DNA from: Photobacterium rosenbergii
GTDB taxonomy: Bacteria > Pseudomonadota > Gammaproteobacteria > Enterobacterales > Vibrionaceae
Length of the DNA stretch: 64,000 bases
Assembly: GCF_003026455.1 (NCBI RefSeq)
Contig: NZ_PYMB01000002.1
Span: forward strand, 158,856 to 222,855
Direction of reading: 5' to 3'
In this document: one piece after another, positions 54,594-62,776 of the stretch
Position numbering within the stretch: position 1 is the first letter of the stretch
Layout of the letters: each line of letters begins with the position of its first letter
Notes under the pieces: generated by a model
The model's database searches: none
What the model was told of the DNA's origin: nothing
The model's input: the letters and a program-made list of their open reading frames with translations, nothing else
Program-made: the position numbers and the translations under genes

Positions 54594-55523
54594 TTACGTT
54601 GAAATATCCCCTTTATCCGTATGTTTATTTGTAGCATGTTGAATAAAGGCTTCACTGAGTGGAGTTTGATGTTTAAGTGGGGCTTTAACGATGTGCCAAT
54701 TGGTTACGATAGGGAAACTGGCAATGGAGAGTTTTGCCAGTTCTGTACTCGGCTCATCTTCTAAAGCGTATTCCGACAAGATGGTTAGCCCCATACCTGC
54801 AATCACACAATGCTTGATGGCTTCGTTGCTTTCAATAACCAGCTTTGGTGTGAATTGGAGGTTGAGTTTTTCAAAATGGGCATCGATAGCGAAACGGGTA
54901 CCTGAACCGGGTTCACGAGACAGCCAAGGGTAATTTAATAATTCTTTAGGCTCTATGTGCGACTGGCTGGCAAGTGGATGGTGTTTGGGGGCCACAGGAT
55001 AGAGGCGGTTGGGCAGGAACTGGATAGAATGTGGCTCCATTTGCGGTTCTAAATGGCTAAATAGATAAATGTCATCTAACCCTTGATGATAGCGCTCCAC
55101 CATTTCTTGCCTATTTCCTACCTTCAAGACGATATCAACTAACGGGTATGTTTGGCAGAAACTGCCTAATAGGTGTGGGATGAAATATTTGGCAGAGGTA
55201 ACCACAGCAACCTTTAATGTCCCTGCTTTAATTTCTCTTAGGTTAGCCAAATCAATCTCTAGCCTATCCATGGTATCAAAGATCTCATTGGTGTATTTCG
55301 CCAAAGTATCAGCAGCTTGGGTAAAGATAAGTTTTTTGCCGACAACATGGTACAAGGGCATGCCGATTAAATCGGTGAGTTGGCGTAACTGAATAGAAAC
55401 GGTTGGCTGGGTTAAGTTTAAAGCCTGAGCCGCCAAGGTGATTGAACCTAGCTCATAGACACTCAGGAACACACGTAAGTTCCTGATATTTACTATTCGT
55501 TGCCTGAGGTGTTGTTGGGACAT
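54594..55523 (-). CDS. LysR-family regulator, CbbR-like branch
   Basis: 309 aa from the ATG at 55523 (27 bases after an alternative ATG at 55550; neither has a strong ribosome site). The HTH is at residues about 12-70 (LRVFLSVYELGSITLAAQALNLTQPTVSIQLRQL), and the effector domain has SREPGSGTRFAID, a sequence typical of CbbR/RbcR-like members. It is divergent from the usp-psiE pair and probably controls it. Confidence 0.87.
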   Translation of the reverse strand: MSQQHLRQRIVNIRNLRVFLSVYELGSITLAAQALNLTQPTVSIQLRQLTDLIGMPLYHVVGKKLIFTQAADTLAKYTNEIFDTMDRLEIDLANLREIKAGTLKVAVVTSAKYFIPHLLGSFCQTYPLVDIVLKVGNRQEMVERYHQGLDDIYLFSHLEPQMEPHSIQFLPNRLYPVAPKHHPLASQSHIEPKELLNYPWLSREPGSGTRFAIDAHFEKLNLQFTPKLVIESNEAIKHCVIAGMGLTILSEYALEDEPSTELAKLSIASFPIVTNWHIVKAPLKHQTPLSEAFIQHATNKHTDKGDIST

Positions 55524-55641
55524 ATATAGATAAAATCCTATGAATGTCATGTCTAATATTAATTATACTTTGGGTATTGAATACTGCATATTTGTTTCAA
55601 GCAAGGCACCTATGAAGGTGTTCTGCACCTGAGGAGGCGGT

Positions 55642-56586
55642 ATGAGTTTCAATCAACTTCTTATTCCTATTGCGCCAGAACAGCAACTTGATGACTCGTT
55701 TCATCAAGCATTCAAATTTGCCAATCAAATTTCATCCCAAGTGACACTGCTGACTGTTATCGAAGATTTGGCTGAGTTAAAGGAAATCTCACGCTTTTCC
55801 TGTACAACACTCGATCTTCTTGATAAATCGACGAAAATTTATCACGGTATCCTCAAGGAGTGGGTTCAGTCACTCAAGCAGGAATATAGCAACATTAAGT
55901 TCAAGACCAAGATCCGAATTGGTATCCCGTTCATTGAAATCATCAAAGAGGCGAATGATAGCCAAGCCACGATGGTGATTCTCGACACCCATAGAGAGGC
56001 AAAAGAAAAAGCCTGCCAGCGCGGTAGTACGACTCTACATATTATGCGTAAATCGGAAGTGCCTATTTGGTCGATAAGTACAGCACCACGACCGGTGAAA
56101 AACATTGTGGCTGCTTTAGACATTTCAAACCAAGACTACCGTGATTTTAACGAGCAGATCCTTGCGCTAGCCGTTGAGTTTTGTTCGATAACCGGCGCGA
56201 GTTTAACGGTTTGCCATGCATGGCGGTTGGACTCCGAAGGGTTCCTGAGGAAATGGAGTGGCTATGATGACCTGGACATTGCCCTTTTATCGAAAAAAAT
56301 GCGCGAAGAAAGACTTGGGCGATTGCGGTCACTGCTTATGCCTTATGAAAACAGCCCGATCCATACCTCAATAAAAGTGCTTGAAGGGGAAACTCGCCAG
56401 ATTCTTCCGAAATATGTCAATGAAGAAGGGACTGACTTGGTGATACTAGGTTCGTTGTCACGTACCGGCATTGCAGGCTTCTTAATGGGCAATACCGCTG
56501 AGTCACTACTTAATGAAATCGGTTGTTCTGTTATTACGCTTAAGCCTGATGACTTTACATCACCGGTATTGGAGGAAAGTGAATAA
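55642..56586 (+). CDS. Tandem-domain universal stress protein
   Basis: 314 aa with two Usp domains (residues about 1-145 and 150-305), the layout of UspE. The second domain carries the nucleotide-binding loop VILGSLSRTGIAGFLMGNTAE; in the first the equivalent is degenerate (VILDTHREAKEKACQRGST). A GAGGAGG site precedes the ATG. It is followed 83 bases later by a psiE-like gene. Confidence 0.88.
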   Translation: MSFNQLLIPIAPEQQLDDSFHQAFKFANQISSQVTLLTVIEDLAELKEISRFSCTTLDLLDKSTKIYHGILKEWVQSLKQEYSNIKFKTKIRIGIPFIEIIKEANDSQATMVILDTHREAKEKACQRGSTTLHIMRKSEVPIWSISTAPRPVKNIVAALDISNQDYRDFNEQILALAVEFCSITGASLTVCHAWRLDSEGFLRKWSGYDDLDIALLSKKMREERLGRLRSLLMPYENSPIHTSIKVLEGETRQILPKYVNEEGTDLVILGSLSRTGIAGFLMGNTAESLLNEIGCSVITLKPDDFTSPVLEESE

Positions 56587-56669
56587 AGATTATCGCCTAG
56601 ACATTTCCAAGTTGAGGAACCTCAATATGGCATAGTAGGAGCGGGCGGCGATAATGAGGAGGGAGAGTT

Positions 56670-57113
56670 ATGAAAATTGACAGCAATGATGTGTTATCTG
56701 CAAAGCTCCAAGTGATTATCCATTGGGCCGTCAGAGCTCTCTCGATTATCATGGTATTCGTTATCGTCATGGGGGTGCTTGATGTTGCCTGGATACTCTA
56801 TCAACGCCTGATAACGCCTCCTCAATATATCTTGACTATTTCCGATATGCTGGCGACGTTTGGTGCGTTTATGGCTGTACTCATTGCCATTGAAATATTC
56901 ATCAATATAACTATTTACCTCCGAGAAAATGTCATTCATGTAAAAATAGTCATGGCAACTGCATTAATGGCCATTGCCCGAAAGGTCATTATTATCGATG
57001 TGGAAGAGATGGAAGTCGCCTATTTATATGGTATCGCTGCGGTAGTATTGAGCATGAGTATCGGTTATTGGTTGATTCATCAACTCCCGAGAAAGAGCCA
57101 TCTCGAGGAGTAA
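56670..57113 (+). CDS. PsiE-family membrane protein
   Basis: 147 aa with four membrane helices (VRALSIIMVFVIVMGVLDV, MLATFGAFMAVLIAIEIFI, VKIVMATALMAIARKVIII, AAVVLSMSIGYWLI). Family segment IEIFINITIYLRENVIHVKIV is clear. PsiE is induced on phosphate starvation in E. coli but its function is unknown. A very good site (GAGGAGGGAGAG) lies upstream. Likely an operon with the universal stress protein. Confidence 0.85.
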   Translation: MKIDSNDVLSAKLQVIIHWAVRALSIIMVFVIVMGVLDVAWILYQRLITPPQYILTISDMLATFGAFMAVLIAIEIFINITIYLRENVIHVKIVMATALMAIARKVIIIDVEEMEVAYLYGIAAVVLSMSIGYWLIHQLPRKSHLEE

Positions 57114-57312
57114 TTGAGAGATTGGGTTTATGCAAAATGTGAATATTTCAAACTTTAATGAAGTATTACCCACGCTTGTATTGAAATGTTTCCAGGTAGC
57201 TTATTTGTATTTTTAATGATTAGGATAGAAAAGATACGCCCATCATATTGACTAAAAAGTGCTTCGCCATTAAATTGACGCCCATTAGAGTTAATGCTCA
57301 AAGGGAATAACA

Positions 57313-57864
57313 ATGAAGAAAAATGGCTTTACACTTATAGAGTTAGTCGTCGTGATCGTGATTTTGGGTATCTTAGCAGTTACTGCTGCGCCACGTTTCT
57401 TGAATTTACAGGTTGATGCGCGAAATTCAGCACTGGAAGGTTTGAAAGGTGCTGTGGAAACTGGTCTTGAGACGGGCTTTGGAAAGTTAGCGATAGTTGG
57501 CTTAGAAAGCCAATCTTATATAACGAGTAAAGATACAAATAGTAATAAGGGAGTAAGTATTCCAATTCAAGGTTGTGAAAGCAACTCACATCAGCTTTGT
57601 ATTTTTAAGTACGGTTATCCTGAAGGTGGTTACTACACAATGACCACTTTGGTTGACGGTATTAATAAACACTATGAGCAAGAAAAAGATTGGAACATCA
57701 CTAGAAAAGATGGTGCGATGATTATCACGGATAAAGAAAATTTGGATTATCCGACAGTTGAGGGTAAAGAACCTACGCTAAAGAATAATAACTGTTATCT
57801 ACGGTATTTCGATGCAACAGATAAGAATAAAAGCTATCGCTTAGAGATAGTACCTTGCCAGTAG
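57313..57864 (+). CDS. MSHA-type type IV pilin, orphan copy 1
   Basis: 183 aa. The prepilin cleavage site is [20 protein letters not shown] with Glu at mature position 5 and an alanine-rich helix. A C-terminal Cys pair ([14 protein letters not shown]) forms the D-region loop and a second pair is internal. The N-terminal half matches MshA/MshB-like pilins, but no assembly genes are nearby. GGGAATAACA precedes the ATG. Convergent with a second pilin of equal length. Confidence 0.88.
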   Translation: MKKNGFTLIELVVVIVILGILAVTAAPRFLNLQVDARNSALEGLKGAVETGLETGFGKLAIVGLESQSYITSKDTNSNKGVSIPIQGCESNSHQLCIFKYGYPEGGYYTMTTLVDGINKHYEQEKDWNITRKDGAMIITDKENLDYPTVEGKEPTLKNNNCYLRYFDATDKNKSYRLEIVPCQ

Positions 57865-57883
57865 GTTTTACCGAGAAAGATAG

Positions 57884-57914
57884 CACCCGCTCCCTATAAA
57901 GAGCGGGTGTTTTT
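57884..57914. terminator. Terminator between convergent pilin genes
   Basis: A 9-bp stem (CACCCGCTC with GAGCGGGTG), 8-base loop and TTTTT. Confidence 0.9.
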
Positions 57915-57925
57915 ATATGGGAAGT

Positions 57926-58477
57926 TTAGCAACCGGAGTCTATGACTTGAGTCTGGAAATCTCCTGAGTTAGCCACGGCTAAAAAGCAGTTGCTGCGTAG
58001 TAAATCATCCTTGGATGTACTTGACCCATAAATCACCGCGTTGTTTGTTGGATTTTCAGGCTCTGTTGGCTCGCCCGGGCGAGGAAAACGGGGAATGCCA
58101 GGGCGACGTGGTAGATCATCCCAGTCTAAGTCATTGCTTGCAATTTCATTGTAAGTGACATCAAAACCAGTTAAGTCGGTTTTCCAGACCTTATTGAGAT
58201 TATCAACTGAAGCAACAGGAAGGCCGTTGAAAACGTTGATTATTGAACCGTCTTCTAACGTAATGGCTGACTCTCCTTTTTCACTTCCATCAATGGCAGC
58301 TTTAGCAAAAGTGATAGCTGATGCACTTTCAATCGCACCTTGAGCGCCTTGGAGAACGGATTTTCTGGCATCGGACTGGATATCCATGAATTTCGGGGCT
58401 GCAGTTACAGCTAAAATGCCAAGTATCACGATGACAACGACAAGTTCGATTAAGGTAAAACCTTTATTATTATCCAT
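57926..58477 (-). CDS. MSHA-type type IV pilin, orphan copy 2
   Basis: 183 aa. Cleavage site [20 protein letters not shown], identical to copy 1 over the first mature residues, and C-terminal Cys pair (RSNCFLAVA, DSGC). A proline-rich stretch (RRPGIPRFPRPGEPTEPENP, near residues 125-145) is unusual for a pilin and absent from copy 1. It is likely displayed on MSHA-like pili or used as a minor pilin. A perfect CRP site lies 122 bases upstream. Confidence 0.88.
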   Translation of the reverse strand: MDNNKGFTLIELVVVIVILGILAVTAAPKFMDIQSDARKSVLQGAQGAIESASAITFAKAAIDGSEKGESAITLEDGSIINVFNGLPVASVDNLNKVWKTDLTGFDVTYNEIASNDLDWDDLPRRPGIPRFPRPGEPTEPENPTNNAVIYGSSTSKDDLLRSNCFLAVANSGDFQTQVIDSGC

Positions 58478-58598
58478 TGTACATGTACCTCTATAAACGG
58501 ACGACGGGTTATCAGGATGCTGTTCTGTTTATATGGTATGTTGTTCTATATATTTTGTATAGCTTTCTATCTATAGGTGTAAGTAATTTGACGCTGCA

Positions 58599-58614
58599 TG
58601 TGACTGTGATCACA
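58599..58614. promoter_or_regulatory. CRP site between pilin and small-protein genes
   Basis: TGTGACTGTGATCACA is a perfect TGTGA-N6-TCACA match. It lies in a divergent intergenic region, 122 bases from the pilin start and 134 bases from the 80-aa gene, so it could serve either. Confidence 0.6.
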
Positions 58615-58747
58615 ATTGCTGTATTGCAGTTGATATGTAAGTGATTGAAAGGCTTTGTATGCCAAAAGATGCAGATGTTAACGCAGTTGCAGTGAAATGC
58701 TTACATTGGTACCATGAATGAGCTAAAGCGTAACGATTTGGGATACT

Positions 58748-58990
58748 ATGTACACGATTTTTTCGTTACTCAAATGGGTAGTTTTGATTTATTTGGTCAA
58801 GACTGGGCGTATCCAAGAATCCACTTTTTTGAAATGGAAGAAAATGACCTTGACTGCGGTCACAATGATCGTGCTGCACTCAACACTGGTCATCCATTTA
58901 GTTGAAGGGGTCGATTTACAGAGCAATGGAACTGGCGATGGGTATTACCTAAGAGAAACGTTTTCCGCATTACATAATAAGGAGGCTTAA
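58748..58990 (+). CDS. Small single-pass membrane protein
   Basis: 80 aa. Two hydrophobic stretches (FSLLKWVVLIYLV and LTAVTMIVLHSTLVIHLV) with a basic region between (FLKWKKM). GGGA lies five bases before the ATG, and the stop codon sits inside a strong terminator hairpin, which supports a genuine gene over an overlapping frame that starts at 58714. Not recognised; possible CRP control. Confidence 0.6.
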   Translation: MYTIFSLLKWVVLIYLVKTGRIQESTFLKWKKMTLTAVTMIVLHSTLVIHLVEGVDLQSNGTGDGYYLRETFSALHNKEA

Positions 58991-59006
58991 GCCTCCTTAT
59001 TTTTTA
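58976..59006 (+). terminator. Terminator overlapping stop of 80-aa gene
   Basis: A 26-base perfect palindrome centred on GGCTT/AAGCC runs into a T-run. The TAA stop of the small gene lies within it. Confidence 0.9.
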
Positions 59007-59156
59007 TATCTTATCTTTTTTATAGTTCATATTTTATTTGTTATCTTGTTGATATAAAAAATAAATTTTGAATTGGTTTCGTCTTTCCTAAAACTGCACA
59101 CTGTTTTCCAACAAATCATTCCGGGAAATATCCGAAGTAAGTTGGAGAACAATCGT

Positions 59157-59396
59157 ATGAAAAAATCACTGTTTGTTATGGGTAGCCTATTGGCTTCTTT
59201 GAGCTTCTCGCCAATTGCAATGGCGGATTTGGAAGATTGGCACGAAGAGCGTGTTGAGGAGCGTAGGGAAGAGCGCCGTGAAGACAGACGTGAGGAAAGG
59301 CGTGAAGACCGTCAGGAAGAGCGACAAGAGGAACGCCAGGAAGAGCGTAGAGAGGAGCGTCGCGAAGAGAGAAGGGAAGAGCGCCGCGACGATTAA
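59157..59396 (+). CDS. Exported Glu/Arg-repeat protein
   Basis: 79 aa. A signal peptide (KKSLFVMGSLLASLSFSPIAMA) is followed by about 55 residues composed almost only of Glu, Arg, Asp and Gln, with a repeating EERREERRE pattern (variants EDRR, ERQE). Such i,i+4 charge pairing predicts a stable single alpha helix. GGAG precedes the ATG at 59157; a longer in-frame extension upstream lacks signal-peptide sense. It probably acts in the periplasm or outside. I know no assigned function. Confidence 0.7.
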   Translation: MKKSLFVMGSLLASLSFSPIAMADLEDWHEERVEERREERREDRREERREDRQEERQEERQEERREERREERREERRDD

Positions 59397-59421
59397 TGTT
59401 TTTCTGAGTTTGTTGTAGATG

Positions 59422-59452
59422 CTGCTGAGTAACACAGGTTGTTACTCAGCAG
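59422..59452. terminator. Hairpin after Glu/Arg-repeat gene
   Basis: A 12-bp perfect stem (CTGCTGAGTAAC with GTTACTCAGCAG), 7-base loop; the U-run is weak. Confidence 0.55.
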
Positions 59453-59496
59453 AAATCTTATCAGCCTCAACCCTATTAGGTTTTTAGTTACTCCGG

Positions 59497-59928
59497 CTAT
59501 TGAACGGGCTTGAGTCGATATAACTTTAGTTCATAGCCATTGTAGAAGCTGGTTAGCAGGCGGTTTTCACCTGGAATCAACCGCACTGAGCTGACAACGT
59601 TAGTGTTCTTATCAAGGTTGTCTTTCAAAGTCGGGTCGTCTGCATTGGCATCAATTTGACGGATCACAATTCGATCATCCACATCTTTCTGGTAGTGGCT
59701 GAGGTATTTCACCTCAAATTTCTGATCTTGCTTATCCTGTCCATAGACATTCATCCGGTTGCCATTGAGTTCGACATAAAAACGTAAGCCATTTTCAGCC
59801 GTGGTGTACCACATCCCCTCATGCTGGTTAAAGGTCGGCAAGATCCTTTCTTTGGCTGTAATTAACGCGGCAGAAAAAATCAGTATGGTAATGAAGAAGT
59901 GGATAATTACTGTTTTATTTTTGAACAT
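59497..59928 (-). CDS. Membrane-anchored periplasmic partner of ToxR-like regulator
   Basis: 143 aa. A single N-terminal membrane helix (VIIHFFITILIFSAALITA) is followed by a periplasmic domain rich in beta strands (MWYTTAENGLRFYVELNGNRMNVYG, SVRLIPGENRLLTSFYNGYELKLYRL). The start overlaps the end of the ToxR-like gene by 22 bases. Topology, size and coupling resemble ToxS or TcpH, which protect and assist their membrane regulator, but I see no sequence match to them. Confidence 0.65.
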   Translation of the reverse strand: MFKNKTVIIHFFITILIFSAALITAKERILPTFNQHEGMWYTTAENGLRFYVELNGNRMNVYGQDKQDQKFEVKYLSHYQKDVDDRIVIRQIDANADDPTLKDNLDKNTNVVSSVRLIPGENRLLTSFYNGYELKLYRLKPVQ

Positions 59929-60725
59929 ACTAGATTCTCGTCGCAGCCATAAAGCGTTTCTTTTACCTTGTCGATGTACTGATAATTGTTTTGTTCCACT
60001 AAACGTTCTAGGACTTCAATTTCGCTATCATCAGGAATGAACAGGACGGTTGTATCACCCATACTGTAGGCGGTATCTGTGGGAAGGAACCAATGCAGCA
60101 TGGCAACGATGACTAAACTGGCACACAAAGCAGAAAGATAGAACCGAACAGACTTTAGATGGGAAAGCGAGTTCCTGTCGTTCTCTACTATTTGGCCTGT
60201 ATTTGATGGGCTCTGGCTTTGCTGGGAAAGGGTTTTTCCAGTACCTTCAATAGTGTCGTCCAGATTAGAGTTTGCCGCTTCGGGTGCAGGGCTCATGGAG
60301 CCAGGATGTTGAAAAGGCGTTGGGTCAGAGGATGCACTTTGCTCTTCACCGAGCGCTTGAGGAGCAACTGAATTTGTTGGCTCAGTTTCATGGTATTCCG
60401 GTTCAACAGTCAGCTTATAACCGCGCTTTGGGACCGTTACGATATACGCCTTGCCTAAATCAAACAGTTTGGATCGGAGGCCATTGACTGTTTGGTTGAT
60501 GGTGAAATCAGAAGCGTAGGTGCCAGCCCAAATGGTATCGGCCAGTTCTTTGCGCAGGGTGACCTCTGGGTAGTTTTGGCAGAGGATTTTTAGCAACTCC
60601 ATCTCTTTAATTCGGAGCTTATTTAACGCGCCGGTTTGAGTCTGCCGGATGGTCAACTCATTGACAGAGACTTCCAATGTCTGCAATGAGATATAGGGTG
60701 ATGTAGGTGATTGGTTATTTTGCAT
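59907..60725 (-). CDS. ToxR-type membrane-spanning winged-helix regulator
   Basis: 272 aa. An OmpR/PhoB-like winged helix occupies residues about 15-108 (LRIKEMELLKIL, SDFTINQTVNGLRSKL, VTVPKRGYKL). A Ser/Pro-rich linker follows, then a membrane helix near 193-213 (FYLSALCASLVIVAMLHWFL), and a 58-residue periplasmic tail with two cysteines (261 and 267) that could form a redox or folding switch as in ToxR. It is cotranscribed with a ToxS-like partner. Targets are unknown; the pilin and Glu/Arg-repeat genes nearby are candidates. Confidence 0.85.
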   Translation of the reverse strand: MQNNQSPTSPYISLQTLEVSVNELTIRQTQTGALNKLRIKEMELLKILCQNYPEVTLRKELADTIWAGTYASDFTINQTVNGLRSKLFDLGKAYIVTVPKRGYKLTVEPEYHETEPTNSVAPQALGEEQSASSDPTPFQHPGSMSPAPEAANSNLDDTIEGTGKTLSQQSQSPSNTGQIVENDRNSLSHLKSVRFYLSALCASLVIVAMLHWFLPTDTAYSMGDTTVLFIPDDSEIEVLERLVEQNNYQYIDKVKETLYGCDENLVCSKIKQ

Positions 60726-61083
60726 ATTGTTTGAGTAATAGCTGCGTAGTCAAAAGCCAATATAGAGGAAAAAAATAGTGCTACCGTTAGTTTTCTGTCA
60801 AAAACGACGATATTTCAAGCAAATAATTACTAGTATACTACGCATTTTCAAAGTTGATAAAACAGGGTGATAACAACCCTATATTCATCACTTTTTGCTA
60901 TGAATATGGTTGGTGAGTTCGAGGCTTTTTACCGGAAGGCATGAAATTTAATAACAAGCTCAATGGATGATGTGAAGGCAGTTGAGTGAAATTTAAAAAC
61001 AAAATTGTGGCGTAAAAAATCCCGATATAACCATGGTTATATCGGGATTTAATTAGCAAGCGAATTGAGTGAGTTAAACCGAA
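60726..61083. other. Intergenic region upstream of ToxR-like gene
   Basis: Contains a long imperfect hairpin at 60874-60912 and the dcuC terminator at 61011-61050. No coding frame seen. Confidence 0.4.
61011..61050 (-). terminator. Terminator of dcuC-family gene
   Basis: A 34-base perfect palindrome (61017-61050) folds into a hairpin whose minus-strand 3' end continues into TTTTTT. Confidence 0.9.
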
Positions 61084-62451
61084 TTAGCTGTACATTGGAA
61101 CCAATGCAACAGTACCGATGATCACTGTCGCTAGGCCACATAGAACCGGCACAGAGGTACGTTTAACTACCTCAAATGGGCTTACGTTACCCATACCAGA
61201 GGTTGCCACGATTACACCAGATACTGGAGAAATGGTACGGCCTAGGTTTGATGCTTGTAGCATTGGGATGATAAGGAATGCTGGGCTAAGGCCCATTTTA
61301 CCTGCTAGTGCTGGAGCAAGCTCTACGAAAGCGTAGAACGGTGCGTTACCAGAACCTGTTGCGATAGCGGCTGCAACAGTCAGGCCTGTTAGTAGTAGCA
61401 TTAGGGCAAAACCACCGGCACCTGCAGCTTCTGCTAGCCCGATCAGGTTGTCGATAGCACCGATAGACATCAGACCCTGTGCAAATACACCTGCAGCAAC
61501 CAACAGCATAACAACGCCTTTGAATGCGTCAGCCATACCTTGGTAACACGCTTCCAGATCTTCCAGTGTTTCTTTACCTTTAAAGCGCTTGGTAACGAAA
61601 TCAACGATAGCACCGATAAAGATAGACATAACAACGATAGTGTAAATATCTAGCGTTAGGCCTGGGATAGTTTCACCGTTGAAAGCAAATACGCCGATGA
61701 TAGGAAGGAATGGCAAGATAGCGTAGTAAGCGGGTGCTTTTACTTCGATCTCAGAAATATCGACCTTTTCCATGACGATATTTTCTTTCTTATCTAGGTA
61801 CTTGTTCCAGAAAAATGCCGCTGCCGCCATAACGATGATGGCACAGATAGAAACAGGTAGTACGGTTTCTACCGCAAATACGTGCAATGGTAGGCCAGAT
61901 TTCTCTGCTGCAACAATGACGTCACCAGAAGTTGGTGACAGGATGATTGCTGCCGGCGAGGCACAGATAGCCACTGCCGCAGGGCGCGAAATACCCATCG
62001 CTGTCATCATTGGGAACAGGGTAGCCATCAATAGTACACCCAGACCCGTTGCTGAACTTACCGCAAGAGACATCAAGCACGCTACGATGTAAGCCGCTAC
62101 TAGCAATACATAAGGTGATTTAATAACAGAAAGTGGTTTCGAGAATTGTTTTACGACCACGTTGTTGGCACCGATGTGCGTCATGTAGGATGCAAAACCA
62201 CAAAGAAGCATGATTTGCATACCCAGACCGCCCCCGCGGTACTGCAGCATGTATTTCACATATTCTAATGAATCGGTGACAAAGTTACCGGTAGCCTGAA
62301 TCTTTTCAGGTAGTACGTTATATCCTAAAACGCCGGTAATGAGCAGCAACAAGAGACCTGCTGTTAGTAGAACGCCCGCAGGCTTGTATCCTTTGATGAT
62401 GAAATAGCCAACAGCAACCGTGACTGCCAAGCCAATCAATAGCTCCAACAT
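61084..62451 (-). CDS. dcuC: DcuC-family anaerobic C4-dicarboxylate transporter
   Basis: 455 aa with about twelve membrane helices. Family segments are GGGLGMQIMLLCGFASYM, ASPAAIILSPTSGDVIVAAEKSG, ATGSGNAPFYAFVEL and LGRTISPVSGVIVATS. DcuC exports succinate or exchanges it for fumarate during fermentation. The ATG at 62451 has AGAGGA upstream; an earlier in-frame start is poorer. No other C4-dicarboxylate gene is adjacent. Confidence 0.9.
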   Translation of the reverse strand: MLELLIGLAVTVAVGYFIIKGYKPAGVLLTAGLLLLLITGVLGYNVLPEKIQATGNFVTDSLEYVKYMLQYRGGGLGMQIMLLCGFASYMTHIGANNVVVKQFSKPLSVIKSPYVLLVAAYIVACLMSLAVSSATGLGVLLMATLFPMMTAMGISRPAAVAICASPAAIILSPTSGDVIVAAEKSGLPLHVFAVETVLPVSICAIIVMAAAAFFWNKYLDKKENIVMEKVDISEIEVKAPAYYAILPFLPIIGVFAFNGETIPGLTLDIYTIVVMSIFIGAIVDFVTKRFKGKETLEDLEACYQGMADAFKGVVMLLVAAGVFAQGLMSIGAIDNLIGLAEAAGAGGFALMLLLTGLTVAAAIATGSGNAPFYAFVELAPALAGKMGLSPAFLIIPMLQASNLGRTISPVSGVIVATSGMGNVSPFEVVKRTSVPVLCGLATVIIGTVALVPMYS

Positions 62452-62776
62452 GGAAAAAATCCTCTTAAACCACAAAATTAAGAAACAATGTGTCAATTGA
62501 TAAAATTTTCTTACACATTATTTTCGATAAATTTACCTAAAAAGTGGTGGAGGGACGACAATAATCGGACCAGTTTATGATCTGAAACAGAATTTTGAGT
62601 AATGTGTTAATTTTGCGCTACAGCCATGAAAAGATGCGCAACATCATATGTTTGAATGTCGTTAATGATTATATTTTGCTTGTCTTTTAAGCGGTGTAAC
62701 CTAAACGTAGGTAATACATTGCCTATAGAGGTTAATAACTGATTTACCGTGTTACAAAATGTAAATTTAATTACAT
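62452..62776. other. Intergenic region upstream of dcuC-family gene
   Basis: AT-rich promoter DNA. An ATGTGT/ACACAT inverted pair (near 62488-62520) spans the start-proximal part. I could not make out a convincing FNR box. Confidence 0.35.

Noticed and set aside
58714..58905. 63-codon plus-strand frame overlapping the 80-aa gene
   Set aside because: No good ribosome site and no hydrophobic pattern; the other frame ends in a terminator and fits better.
59220..59396. Periodic repeats at the Glu/Arg gene considered as a CRISPR-like or tandem noncoding repeat
   Set aside because: The period is 6-12 bases in frame with the codons and there are no spacers; it is a protein repeat.
61017..61050. 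34-base perfect palindrome considered as an operator or attachment site
   Set aside because: It sits 34 bases past the dcuC stop and leads into six U residues on the minus strand, so it is a terminator.
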